Source: Cronobacter turicensis z3032 (GTDB taxonomy: Bacteria > Pseudomonadota > Gammaproteobacteria > Enterobacterales > Enterobacteriaceae). Taken from it: DNA of 64,000 nt. The DNA is taken from contig FN543093.2 in NCBI GenBank assembly GCA_000027065.2, positions 2,174,074 through 2,238,073 on the forward strand. The letters are read 5' to 3'. This document shows, one piece after another, positions 25,897 through 33,122 of the stretch (the first letter of the stretch is position 1; each line of letters opens with the position of its first letter). The position numbers and the translations under genes were made by a program. The notes under the pieces were generated by a model that saw nothing but the letters and a program-made list of their open reading frames with translations, was not told the origin of the DNA and made no database searches.

Positions 25897-26556
25897 ATGC
25901 TGGATCTGGAAAAAGCGCAACGCTTAAGTTTAACCATGCAAGTGGAAGTAAGATTGAAAAACGCCCTTATCGTTGGCAGCCTGCGCCCGGGCGCCCGTCT
26001 GGTCACGAAGGAAATCGCCGATCAGCTGGGGATCAGCATCACGCCGGTACGCGAAGCGCTGCTGCGACTGGTCTCTTCCGGCGCGCTGAACGCCACGCCT
26101 GCGCAGGCGTTTCTGGTGCCGGAAATCAGCGAGGCGCGTTACGACGAAGTCACGAAGATCCGCAAAAATCTGGAGGGGATGGCGGCGGAAGCGGCAGCGC
26201 AAAATATCACCCCGGCGCGTATGGCCCATCTGCGCGAACTCTGCGATGCGTTTCGCGAAGCCAAAATGTCCGGCAATGTTGAGCAGGCGTTGCAGGCCAA
26301 CCGGGCGTTTCGCTTTCAGCTCTACAACTGGGCGGAGATGCCGACGCTGGTGTCGCTGATTGAACAACTCTGGATGCGCATTGGTCCGTGCTTTAACTAT
26401 CTCTATCCGCAGTCAGACGATTTTGTGCGCGGACATCATAATTATGACGATCTGCTGGAAGCGCTTGAGGCAGGCGATGGCGACGCGGCCGCACGCGCGA
26501 TACATAAAGCGATTAACGACGGCGCGTTGATCCTGAAAAAACAATATTTCGGCTAA
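25897..26556 (+). CDS. GntR-family transcriptional regulator, FCD subfamily
   Basis: This 219-residue regulator has an N-terminal winged helix at about 10-75 (RPGARLVTKEIADQLGISITPVREALLRLVSSGAL) and a helical FCD ligand domain at about 80-210. Likely metal-site residues of FCD domains are present: a late HHNYDDLLEALEAGD and a final AIHKAI. It very probably controls the divergent transporter operon at 21-25.7 kb and perhaps its own gene. Ligands of this group are usually organic acids or amino acids, in keeping with a nutrient uptake cluster. AGGAAATAAAC precedes the ATG. Confidence 0.9.
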   Translation: MLDLEKAQRLSLTMQVEVRLKNALIVGSLRPGARLVTKEIADQLGISITPVREALLRLVSSGALNATPAQAFLVPEISEARYDEVTKIRKNLEGMAAEAAAQNITPARMAHLRELCDAFREAKMSGNVEQALQANRAFRFQLYNWAEMPTLVSLIEQLWMRIGPCFNYLYPQSDDFVRGHHNYDDLLEALEAGDGDAAARAIHKAINDGALILKKQYFG

Positions 26557-26664
26557 ACCGCGCACCGGCAAAACATTGCCGGAATGCGTATTTCCTTTTT
26601 CGTCTCCCCGGCGCTTTACTGACAGGGCAGCACAACGCTGCGCACCGCCGAGGAGGCGATCATC

Positions 26665-26844
26665 ATGCAGCACCCTGTCCGCCGTCATGCGTCGCGCTCA
26701 CGCCTTCGTCGCATACTCCGCTCCTGGCTCCAGCCGCAGCCGCCCGAGGCGCGCGCGCTGATGCTGGAATCCTTTATCCCTTACGGACATCTCTATGGTC
26801 TCGATTTCGGCAATGTCGATCCGGGCCTGCATCGCCCGCGCTAA
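26665..26844 (+). CDS. Small basic protein of 59 residues, unknown function
   Basis: A short ORF encodes MQHPVRRHASRSRLRRILRS, then about 20 residues with WLQPQPPEARALMLESFIPYG and a C-terminal end GNVDPGLHRPR. A strong AGGAGG lies at 26651-26656, eight bases before the ATG, and a hairpin terminator follows, so it looks like a real transcription and translation unit. The N-terminal third is strongly basic (eight Arg), the rest neutral. No signal peptide or membrane segment is apparent. I do not recognise the family. It lies 108 bases after the GntR regulator and may be cotranscribed with it. Confidence 0.5.
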   Translation: MQHPVRRHASRSRLRRILRSWLQPQPPEARALMLESFIPYGHLYGLDFGNVDPGLHRPR

Positions 26845-26899
26845 CCGATACCGCCGCGGTATCCGGCTGCGTTACTGGAATGAGTTATGCACGCGCCTG

Positions 26900-26955
26900 A
26901 TGGCCTTTGTCACGACAGCTTCCCGCGAGGCTGTCGGGTAAAAGGCCATTTTTAT
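26900..26955 (+). terminator. Terminator-like long hairpin
   Basis: TGGCCTTT pairs with AAAGGCCA and, inside it, CGACAGC pairs with GCTGTCG, followed by TTTTTATT. The T run suits rightward transcripts from the small ORF and the GntR gene. Confidence 0.65.
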
Positions 26956-26980
26956 TAGCGGGTATTTAACGCACGCCTGC

Positions 26981-27283
26981 TCAGGCTGACCGCTGAGAGA
27001 TGCCACGCGCTTTGCGGCAAATCAGAATAACGAGGCGTGTCGTTACTGCCGCGCAGAGCAGGGAGAGCGTGATATCAGTAAAAAACCACAGTTCGTCATG
27101 GTTTTCCTGATTAGCGCTACCATGTAACCAGCTGGCGAACGCGTTGGCCGCATCCAGGCTGATAAACCGGGACGTATCAATAACACACGCAAAGACGCAA
27201 AAAAGCGCCACAAACAGCAGCGTCTTAGCTGCGCGTCGGACAAGTGTCGCCATATAAATTTTGTTTTTGCAAAACAGCGCCAT
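26981..27283 (-). CDS. Small inner membrane protein, unknown function
   Basis: This 100-residue protein has two predicted membrane helices, at about 17-36 (AAKTLLFVALFCVFACVID) and 68-88 (FFTDITLSLLCAAVTTRLVIL), joined by a loop of about 30 residues with a GSANQENHDELW stretch. The tail is basic (CRKARGISQRS). AGGGAG lies just before the ATG at 27283, which supports this start over the in-frame ATG at 27253. I do not recognise the family. It stands alone between a terminator and the divergent chemoreceptor gene. Confidence 0.6.
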   Translation of the reverse strand: MALFCKNKIYMATLVRRAAKTLLFVALFCVFACVIDTSRFISLDAANAFASWLHGSANQENHDELWFFTDITLSLLCAAVTTRLVILICRKARGISQRSA

Positions 27284-27364
27284 AGTGCTCCCTGTTTAAC
27301 ATTATTTATGGATAAGAAATGATAACGGTCACCTGGAGAAAATGGCGTTACAGAAAACGCGATG

Positions 27365-27381
27365 CACTCCTGTGAGGAGTG
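27365..27381. repeat. Perfect inverted repeat in the chemoreceptor upstream region
   Basis: CACTCCTGTGAGGAGTG has 7-base arms and a 3-base centre. It lies about 190 bases before the chemoreceptor start and 80 bases before the small membrane protein start. It may be an operator; no T run follows. Confidence 0.4.
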
Positions 27382-27481
27382 AATCAGAATTTCACCGGTG
27401 TAACATTCTTAGCATTTCGCCTGATAATCCTTTAACGTCGCCGCGCGGCCTATTTTATTGCCGTTTTTTTCCACATTTTGC

Positions 27482-27507
27482 TAAAAAAACGACGGGTTAG
27501 CCGATAA
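27482..27507 (+). promoter_or_regulatory. Sigma-28 (FliA) promoter for the second chemoreceptor
   Basis: TAAA (27482-27485) is followed after 14 bases by a perfect GCCGATAA (27500-27507). Because a run of seven A residues is present, a small register change is possible. Transcription would start about 40 bases before the ATG. Confidence 0.75.
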
Positions 27508-27557
27508 CCTCCTGGGGCTTTTTAACGAGGCCCGATTATCGTAAAACAGGAGGCAGG

Positions 27558-29492
27558 ATGGCTGTACTGGTAAACCGATTACGGAACGTTCGCATAACCC
27601 GCAAGCTCGCCGCCGGATTTGGCGTGGTGCTGCTGCTGGTGGCGCTGGCGACAGCGCTTTCTGTGGCGCGTTTTATGGCCATCCACGACGTTTCCGTCAA
27701 AAGCAATCTTATCTACGACATCAATATCGATGTCTTTCAGGCCAAAATTAACCGGCTCAAATATTTCTATACCGGCGATGACGAAGCCCGCGTGCTGATG
27801 CGTCGCTATGTCGATGACGCGCTCGCGAAAACCGGTGAAGCCAGCGCGCTCGACTGGCCGGCTAACGAACGCGCGATCGTCGCCGATATCCAGCGTTATC
27901 TGGAAAGTTTTCGGGGCAGCGTGACCACCATGAGCGACGCCACGGCAACGCTCAACCAGCTTCGCAGCCAGCTCGACGCGCTGGCAGGCCAGGATGAAAC
28001 CGCGCGCTATACCCAGCTCATCCGCACGCCGGTGGCCGACACCGAACTCTCCTTTGCGATTTACGATCTCCTGTTCGCTATCAGCGACCTTCGCGATTAC
28101 GCTTATGCGCTGCGCTTTACCGGCACAGCGCAGGCAAGCGAGGCGCTCCAGCGCCGTTTCAGCGCGGTGGAAGGGCAATATCAGGCGCTCGTAAGCCGTC
28201 TTTCGCCGGAGCTGTTACCGCCGTTCGCGGGCCTCTGGCAGGATACGGTGCGCTACCAGACGCTGAGCCGTGACTACTACACCGCCTGGGAATCGCTTAA
28301 GGGCGCGGAAAACACGGTGAAAACCGCAGGCGATCGCAGCAGCAGCGCGATTAAACAGATGGTGGCGTTCACCAAAGCGCAGAATGACGACCTGGCGTCA
28401 GGCTCCTCAACGCTTGCCCTGATCCTGGGAGCGCTTGCGATTTTACTGGGCGTTATCGTCGCCTGGGCCATCAGCCGTCAGATAATCCGTCCGTTGATGA
28501 TAAACCTGGCGTTCGCCGAGCGTATCGCCGACGGCGATTTAACCACGCAGATTGAAACCGATCGCCATGACGAGTTCGGCAGGCTTACCGGCGCGATGGC
28601 GCGTGTGAACGCCAGGCTTCGTGAGATGACCGGCGAGCTGCGCGCAAGCGTCGGGCGTCTGACCCATACGGCGGGCGAAATCGCCTCCGGCAACAGCGCG
28701 CTGTCGGCGCGTACCGAACAGCAGACCACGGCGGTAGTACAGACGGCGGCCAGCATGGATCAGCTCACCGCGACCGTGAAAAACAATGCCGATAACGCCC
28801 GCCACGCCAGCCAGATCGCCGCACAGGCGTCGCAGACTGCCGAACGTGGCGGCGAGGTGGTGCGCGATGTTGTGCAGACCATGCAGGATATCTCCGCCAG
28901 TTCGCGCAAAATCGCCGACATTACCGAGGTGATTAACAGCATTTCGTTCCAGACCAATATTCTGGCGCTGAACGCGGCGGTGGAAGCGGCGCGCGCGGGC
29001 GAACATGGCCGCGGTTTCGCGGTGGTCGCCTCGGAAGTGCGCAGCCTCTCTCAGCGCAGCGCGCAGGCGGCGAAAGATATCGCGGTATTGATTGATGAAT
29101 CGGTCAATCGCATCAAAACCGGCAGCACGCTGGCGACCCGCGCCGGTGAGACGATGGATGACGTGGTGAGTTCGGTCACCCGCGTGAACGATATTATGGA
29201 AGAGATTTCGTCGGCCTCGCAGGAGCAGAGCCGCGGCATTGAGCAAATCGCCCGCGCGGTCGGCGAGCTGGACGCCACCACGCAGCAGAACGCCGCGCTG
29301 GTCAGCGCGTCTTCCACCGCCGCAAGCGATCTTGACGCCCAGGCGGCGCGTCTGCGCCAGCTGGCGGGCGCGTTTCGCCTGAATGCGCAACCTGCTGCGC
29401 TGCGCCCGAACGCCGCGCAAGGTCGTCCGGCAGCGCCGGCGCCAGCCGCCGCGCGTAAACCTGTTACGGAAGAGGGCTGGACGACTTTCTGA
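27558..29492 (+). CDS. Methyl-accepting chemotaxis protein with CheR tether
   Basis: This 644-residue chemoreceptor has membrane helices at about 17-38 and 284-308, enclosing a 245-residue periplasmic domain, larger than the 4-helix Tar/Tsr type and probably a double helical bundle (HBM-like). HAMP, methylation helices and the hairpin tip [20 protein letters not shown] follow. After an Ala/Pro-rich linker the protein ends EEGWTTF, close to the NWETF pentapeptide that tethers CheR and CheB, so unlike the receptor at 1.2-2.7 kb it should support its own adaptation. AGGAGG precedes the ATG, and a FliA-type promoter lies upstream. The ligand is unknown. Confidence 0.93.
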   Translation: MAVLVNRLRNVRITRKLAAGFGVVLLLVALATALSVARFMAIHDVSVKSNLIYDINIDVFQAKINRLKYFYTGDDEARVLMRRYVDDALAKTGEASALDWPANERAIVADIQRYLESFRGSVTTMSDATATLNQLRSQLDALAGQDETARYTQLIRTPVADTELSFAIYDLLFAISDLRDYAYALRFTGTAQASEALQRRFSAVEGQYQALVSRLSPELLPPFAGLWQDTVRYQTLSRDYYTAWESLKGAENTVKTAGDRSSSAIKQMVAFTKAQNDDLASGSSTLALILGALAILLGVIVAWAISRQIIRPLMINLAFAERIADGDLTTQIETDRHDEFGRLTGAMARVNARLREMTGELRASVGRLTHTAGEIASGNSALSARTEQQTTAVVQTAASMDQLTATVKNNADNARHASQIAAQASQTAERGGEVVRDVVQTMQDISASSRKIADITEVINSISFQTNILALNAAVEAARAGEHGRGFAVVASEVRSLSQRSAQAAKDIAVLIDESVNRIKTGSTLATRAGETMDDVVSSVTRVNDIMEEISSASQEQSRGIEQIARAVGELDATTQQNAALVSASSTAASDLDAQAARLRQLAGAFRLNAQPAALRPNAAQGRPAAPAPAAARKPVTEEGWTTF

Positions 29493-29605
29493 CCTTTCGC
29501 CTTCGCCTTTCGCACTTTCTTCTCTCGCGCCCGGCTTGCCGGGCGCCCACTTTTCCCGCGCTGTACTAAGCTTTCGTTACCCTTAACGCAAATCAGGATA
29601 ACGAC

Positions 29606-30592
29606 ATGACAAAAAACGCCTTTGTTGCTGTCGTGACCGGCGGCAGTTCAGGAGTCGGGCGCGCGACAGCCAGTTACTTTGCGGCCTCTGGCTATGATGT
29701 GGCGATCATTGCCCGTGGAGAGCAGGGCGTGGCGGAGGCCACGGAAGATTTAAAGCGTTACGGCGGGCGGGTGCTTGGCATCTGTGCCGACGTAGCGGAC
29801 CCGCAGCAGGTCAGTAATGCGGCGCAACGTATTGAGGAAGAGCTGGGGCCGATGTCGGTCTGGGTGAACTGCGCCATGACGACCGTGCTCGCGCCGGTAG
29901 AGGACATCAGTTTTGACGAGTTCCGCCGCGTCACGGAAGTTACTTATCTCGGCGCGGTGAACGGCACCCGCAGCGCGCTGCGCTATATGCAGTTGCGCGA
30001 CAGCGGCACCATCATCCAGGTGGGTTCAGCGCTCGCGTGGCGCTCTATCCCGTTGCAGTCGGCCTATTGCGGCGCGAAAGCGGCGATCCGCGCGTTTACC
30101 GATTCCCTGCGCTGCGAACTGCTGCACCAGAAAAGCGGCGTGCGGGTTTCAATGGTGCAGTTGCCTGCCATTAACACCACGCAGTTCAACTGGGCGCGCA
30201 ATAAATTTCATCACCGGATGCAGCCGATTGAGCCTATTTACCAGCCGGAAGTCGCCGCCAAAGCGATTTATGACGCCGCCGTGGCGCGCCGTCCGCCGCG
30301 CGAAGTGTGGCTGGGCAAGAATACGGTGATGTCGATTATCGGCAATATGTTTTTCCCGGGGCTGCTGGACCGCTATGTAACGAAAACCTGGGAAGGGCAG
30401 CTGACCGACGAAGCTGAACCAACACAACGCCCCGATTACCTGTTTCAGCCGCTGGAGAACGGCCATCAGGCGCATGGACGCTTCGACAGCCACGCGAAGA
30501 ACAAGGCGGTGGCCGTCGATTCACGTGTGATGGGCGTGGCGGCGGTGGCGGTGGCCGGGCTGCTGTTAAAAAGCCTGTTCCGCCGCCGATAA
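29606..30592 (+). CDS. SDR-family oxidoreductase with C-terminal hydrophobic tail
   Basis: This 328-residue protein has a classical short-chain dehydrogenase domain in residues 1-250: TGGSSGVGRATASYF at 10-24 for the cofactor, NCAM (replacing the usual NNAG) near 89, and the catalytic YCGAK near 151. The remainder (250-328) is an extension ending in a hydrophobic stretch GVAAVAVAGLLLKSLF and basic RRR, which could anchor it to the membrane. Members of this group are often plasmid- or stress-associated dehydrogenases of unknown substrate. AGGATAACGAC precedes the ATG. It converges on the GH13 gene with one base between stops. Confidence 0.83.
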   Translation: MTKNAFVAVVTGGSSGVGRATASYFAASGYDVAIIARGEQGVAEATEDLKRYGGRVLGICADVADPQQVSNAAQRIEEELGPMSVWVNCAMTTVLAPVEDISFDEFRRVTEVTYLGAVNGTRSALRYMQLRDSGTIIQVGSALAWRSIPLQSAYCGAKAAIRAFTDSLRCELLHQKSGVRVSMVQLPAINTTQFNWARNKFHHRMQPIEPIYQPEVAAKAIYDAAVARRPPREVWLGKNTVMSIIGNMFFPGLLDRYVTKTWEGQLTDEAEPTQRPDYLFQPLENGHQAHGRFDSHAKNKAVAVDSRVMGVAAVAVAGLLLKSLFRRR

Positions 30593-30593
30593 C

Positions 30594-32198
30594 TTACCGT
30601 ACCCGCAGCCAGCGGTAGCCGTAACCGTTGATGCGAAGCTCGCAGGCGACTGGCGGATAATCATCATCCGCCAGTATTTCGCGGGCGTCCTCCAGATTCA
30701 GCTCGCCTAAATCCACCGTCACCGCCTCATGGCTCAGGTTCGTCAGCATCAGTGTGGCGACGTTATGGTTCTGATAGCGCACCGCGAACACGCTCTTTTC
30801 CCGCACCGTGAACGGATGGAAATGCTGATAGCAGATTTCCGGCAGGGTGCGCCAGACCGCGATAATCTGCCGGATGCGGTGCAGCAGCGAGCCGTCGCGC
30901 GCCTCCTGTTCTTCCACGTTAATCGCCTGATAGCGAAACGGACCGTCGGCGATGAGCGGCTCCACAAATCGCGCCGGATCGCAGGCGGAAAACCCTGCGC
31001 CCGGCCCCGCGCGCCACTGCATCGGCGTGCGTACTGATTCGCGCTCCGGTTGTGAGAGCAGATCCCCCATGCCGATCTCCGCGCCATAACGGACCACCGG
31101 CGTGCCGGGCAGCGAAAAGAGCAGGGCATGCGCCATCGCCTGCTGGCGCTCGTTGCCGTCGAGCATCGGCGCCAGGCGGCGGCGAATGCCGCGCCCGTAA
31201 ATCCGCATGTCCGGATCGGGGGCGTATTTCTCCATCACGAAGTCGTAATCTTCCGGCTCCAGATCTTCAAGGTCCAGCTCGTCATGGTTGCGCAGCCAGA
31301 AACAGTACCCGCCGTTCGCGGGCGGCATCGGCAGTTCGTTAAGCGCTTTGACCAGCGGCGCCGCCTCTTCGCGCGCCAGCGCCAGAATCGTGTTTTTGTT
31401 GATCCAGAAATTTAGCAGCGTGGTCAGGCGTTCGCCGCCGCCGAAGAAATCCTTAAATTCCGAGACGTTTACGTCTACTTCGCCGAGCAGGATCATATCC
31501 GGATGATCTTCCGTCAGCAGGTCATAGAAGTGGTTAAACAGCCGGTAGCCGCTCTCCCGGTCGCCCGGCAGGCTGGCCTGCTCCACCATGTGCGAAGCGG
31601 CATCGATGCGAAAGCCCGCGACGCCTTTCTCCGCCCAGAAGCGCAACACGCGATCCACAGCCCCAATGACATCCGGATGACGCAGATTGAGATCCGGCTC
31701 GTGATGGTAGAAGAGGTGGCGATAGTAGCGCTGCGCCTCGTCATCCCGGCGCCAGATGTGCGGCTCAATGGTCGGAAACATCGGCGCCGGCTCGTCCGGC
31801 CCTGGCGTGTCGCGCCACAGATAGTAATCGTGAAACGGGTTGTCGCGCCCTTTGCGCGCCTCCTGAAACCAGTCGTGCGTATCGGAGGTGTGCTGCGCCA
31901 CCAGTTCGATGATCACCCGGATATCGCGATTGCCCGCTTCGGCTATCAGCCACTCCACGTCCTCCAGCGTGCCAATCCGCGGATCCGGTTCGGTGTGATT
32001 CTCGACGTCATAACCATTATCGCGTCGCGGCGAAAGATAAAACGGGGTCAGCCAGATGGCGGTCGCGCCAAGCGATTCAACATAGTCGAGTTTTTCAACA
32101 ATGCCGCGCAGGTCTCCCCAGCCGTCGGCGTTGCTGTCAAAAAAGCGGGTGGGATCTATCTGGTAAATGACGGCGTTCTGGTGCCACAGACGGCTCAT
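30594..32198 (-). CDS. GH13 alpha-amylase-family enzyme, trehalose synthase/alpha-glucosidase-like
   Basis: This 534-residue GH13 enzyme has all catalytic signatures: a leading WHQNAVIYQIDPTRFFDSNADGWGDLRGI, the nucleophile in FRIDAASH near 197, the acid/base in LLGEVDV near 233 and LRNHDELD near 299. A C-terminal beta domain follows. The opening resembles trehalose synthases and oligo-1,6-glucosidases (YQIYPRSF-type with GDL). It should cleave or isomerise small alpha-glucosides in the cytoplasm, as no signal peptide is seen. The ATG at 32198 follows AAGGAATCCGC; the longer form from 32270 has no ribosome site. No other trehalose or maltose gene lies near. Confidence 0.87.
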   Translation of the reverse strand: MSRLWHQNAVIYQIDPTRFFDSNADGWGDLRGIVEKLDYVESLGATAIWLTPFYLSPRRDNGYDVENHTEPDPRIGTLEDVEWLIAEAGNRDIRVIIELVAQHTSDTHDWFQEARKGRDNPFHDYYLWRDTPGPDEPAPMFPTIEPHIWRRDDEAQRYYRHLFYHHEPDLNLRHPDVIGAVDRVLRFWAEKGVAGFRIDAASHMVEQASLPGDRESGYRLFNHFYDLLTEDHPDMILLGEVDVNVSEFKDFFGGGERLTTLLNFWINKNTILALAREEAAPLVKALNELPMPPANGGYCFWLRNHDELDLEDLEPEDYDFVMEKYAPDPDMRIYGRGIRRRLAPMLDGNERQQAMAHALLFSLPGTPVVRYGAEIGMGDLLSQPERESVRTPMQWRAGPGAGFSACDPARFVEPLIADGPFRYQAINVEEQEARDGSLLHRIRQIIAVWRTLPEICYQHFHPFTVREKSVFAVRYQNHNVATLMLTNLSHEAVTVDLGELNLEDAREILADDDYPPVACELRINGYGYRWLRVR

Positions 32199-32423
32199 AA
32201 GCGGATTCCTTTTGGCGGTTAAACGGAATTCGTCGAATGTTAAGTATAGGCGCGACGGCATGGCCTGCATGGCTAACGACGTGTCTTTGCGCCGGAAAGA
32301 GGGAAAGCGTTGTTATCAGAAATGCGAGCCGTGCCGAAGGGTTTAACCGTCATTCAGCATCAGGCTTCTGGCGTGTGCGCATGGTTGATAAGGTGCTGCG
32401 CAGTGGAAAGCGTAAGCCGTGAC

Positions 32424-32459
32424 TTGACGCTTATTTAAAGTGTTGCGTATAGCGCAACA
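32424..32459 (+). promoter_or_regulatory. higBA promoter with palindromic HigA operator
   Basis: A -35 TTGACG (32424-32429) lies 18 bases from a TATAGC -10 (32448-32453). The -10 is at the centre of a perfect 7-base-arm palindrome TGTTGCGTATAGCGCAACA (32441-32459), so a repressor bound there would block RNA polymerase, as HigA does. Confidence 0.7.
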
Positions 32460-32496
32460 GTGATTTACGATCTTCATCAGGAGCGAGGCGACAGGG

Positions 32497-32775
32497 ATGA
32501 TCAGAAGCTTCAGGCATAAAGGCCTGCAACGCTATTTCGAGACGGGTTCTACCGCAGGCATTCATGCCCGGCATGCCAGGAAGATTTCTCTTCGACTGGC
32601 GGTGCTGAATCAGGCGATAAGACCCGCTGACGTCGACTTACCGGGCTTTTTCCTGCACCCCCTGACGGGGGACCGCAAAGGTATATGGGCTGTGACCGTC
32701 AGCGGAAACTGGCGCATCACGTTTACGTTTCGGGATGGCGATGTCTTTATCGTGAATTATGAGGACTACCACTGA
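32497..32775 (+). CDS. higB: HigB-type toxin (RelE/ParE superfamily)
   Basis: This 92-residue basic protein has the compact RelE/ParE fold. MIRSFRHKGLQRYFETG at the N-terminus and GDRKGIWAVTVSGNWRITFTFRDGDVFIVNYEDYH at the C-terminus are typical of HigB/killer-protein toxins. HigB cleaves mRNA bound to ribosomes. As is usual for higBA and unlike most toxin pairs, the toxin gene comes first. Its stop overlaps the antitoxin start by one base (TGATG). The start is set by AGGAGCGAGGCGACAGGG upstream. It is probably active only when HigA is degraded. Confidence 0.9.
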   Translation: MIRSFRHKGLQRYFETGSTAGIHARHARKISLRLAVLNQAIRPADVDLPGFFLHPLTGDRKGIWAVTVSGNWRITFTFRDGDVFIVNYEDYH

Positions 32776-33062
32776 TGGCAACGATGTTTAACCCACCACA
32801 CCCTGGCAGGCTGGTGCAGGAGTCAATGGAAGCGCTTGGGCTCAGCGCCCGCGCGCTGGCTAAGGCGCTGGACGTCGCGCCGTCGACGGTGCAGCGGCTG
32901 CTGGTCGGCAAATCTGACGTCTCCCCGGAAATGGCGCTGCGTCTCTCTGCGGTACTCGGCAGCTCGGCGCATGTCTGGCTGGGGTTGCAGAACGAATACG
33001 ATCTGTGGCAGGCGCGCCAGTCGGTTGATTTCTCGCATCTGCAACGGTTGCAAAGGGCATAA
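32775..33062 (+). CDS. higA: HigA-family antitoxin and autorepressor
   Basis: This 95-residue protein opens with MFNPPHPGRLVQESMEALGLSARALAKALDV, the standard HigA start, and carries an XRE helix-turn-helix at about 22-60 (LAKALDVAPSTVQRLLVGKSDVSPEMALRLSAVL). It should neutralise HigB by binding it and repress the operon through the palindrome at 32441-32459. The gene is translationally coupled to higB. A strong terminator follows directly. The pair sits between the GH13 gene and pqqU, at a point where E. coli has neither, so it was probably acquired. Confidence 0.92.
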   Translation: MATMFNPPHPGRLVQESMEALGLSARALAKALDVAPSTVQRLLVGKSDVSPEMALRLSAVLGSSAHVWLGLQNEYDLWQARQSVDFSHLQRLQRA

Positions 33063-33091
33063 AAAAACGGGCTGTTAAGCCCGTTTTTTGC
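33062..33091. terminator. Bidirectional terminator
   Basis: AAAAAACGGGCT and AGCCCGTTTTTT form a symmetric hairpin with a short loop, with A and T runs on both sides. It serves higBA on the plus strand and pqqU on the minus strand. Confidence 0.85.
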
Positions 33092-33122
33092 ATTACGCCG
33101 TCGCTGAAAGCTCCCGCCAGCG

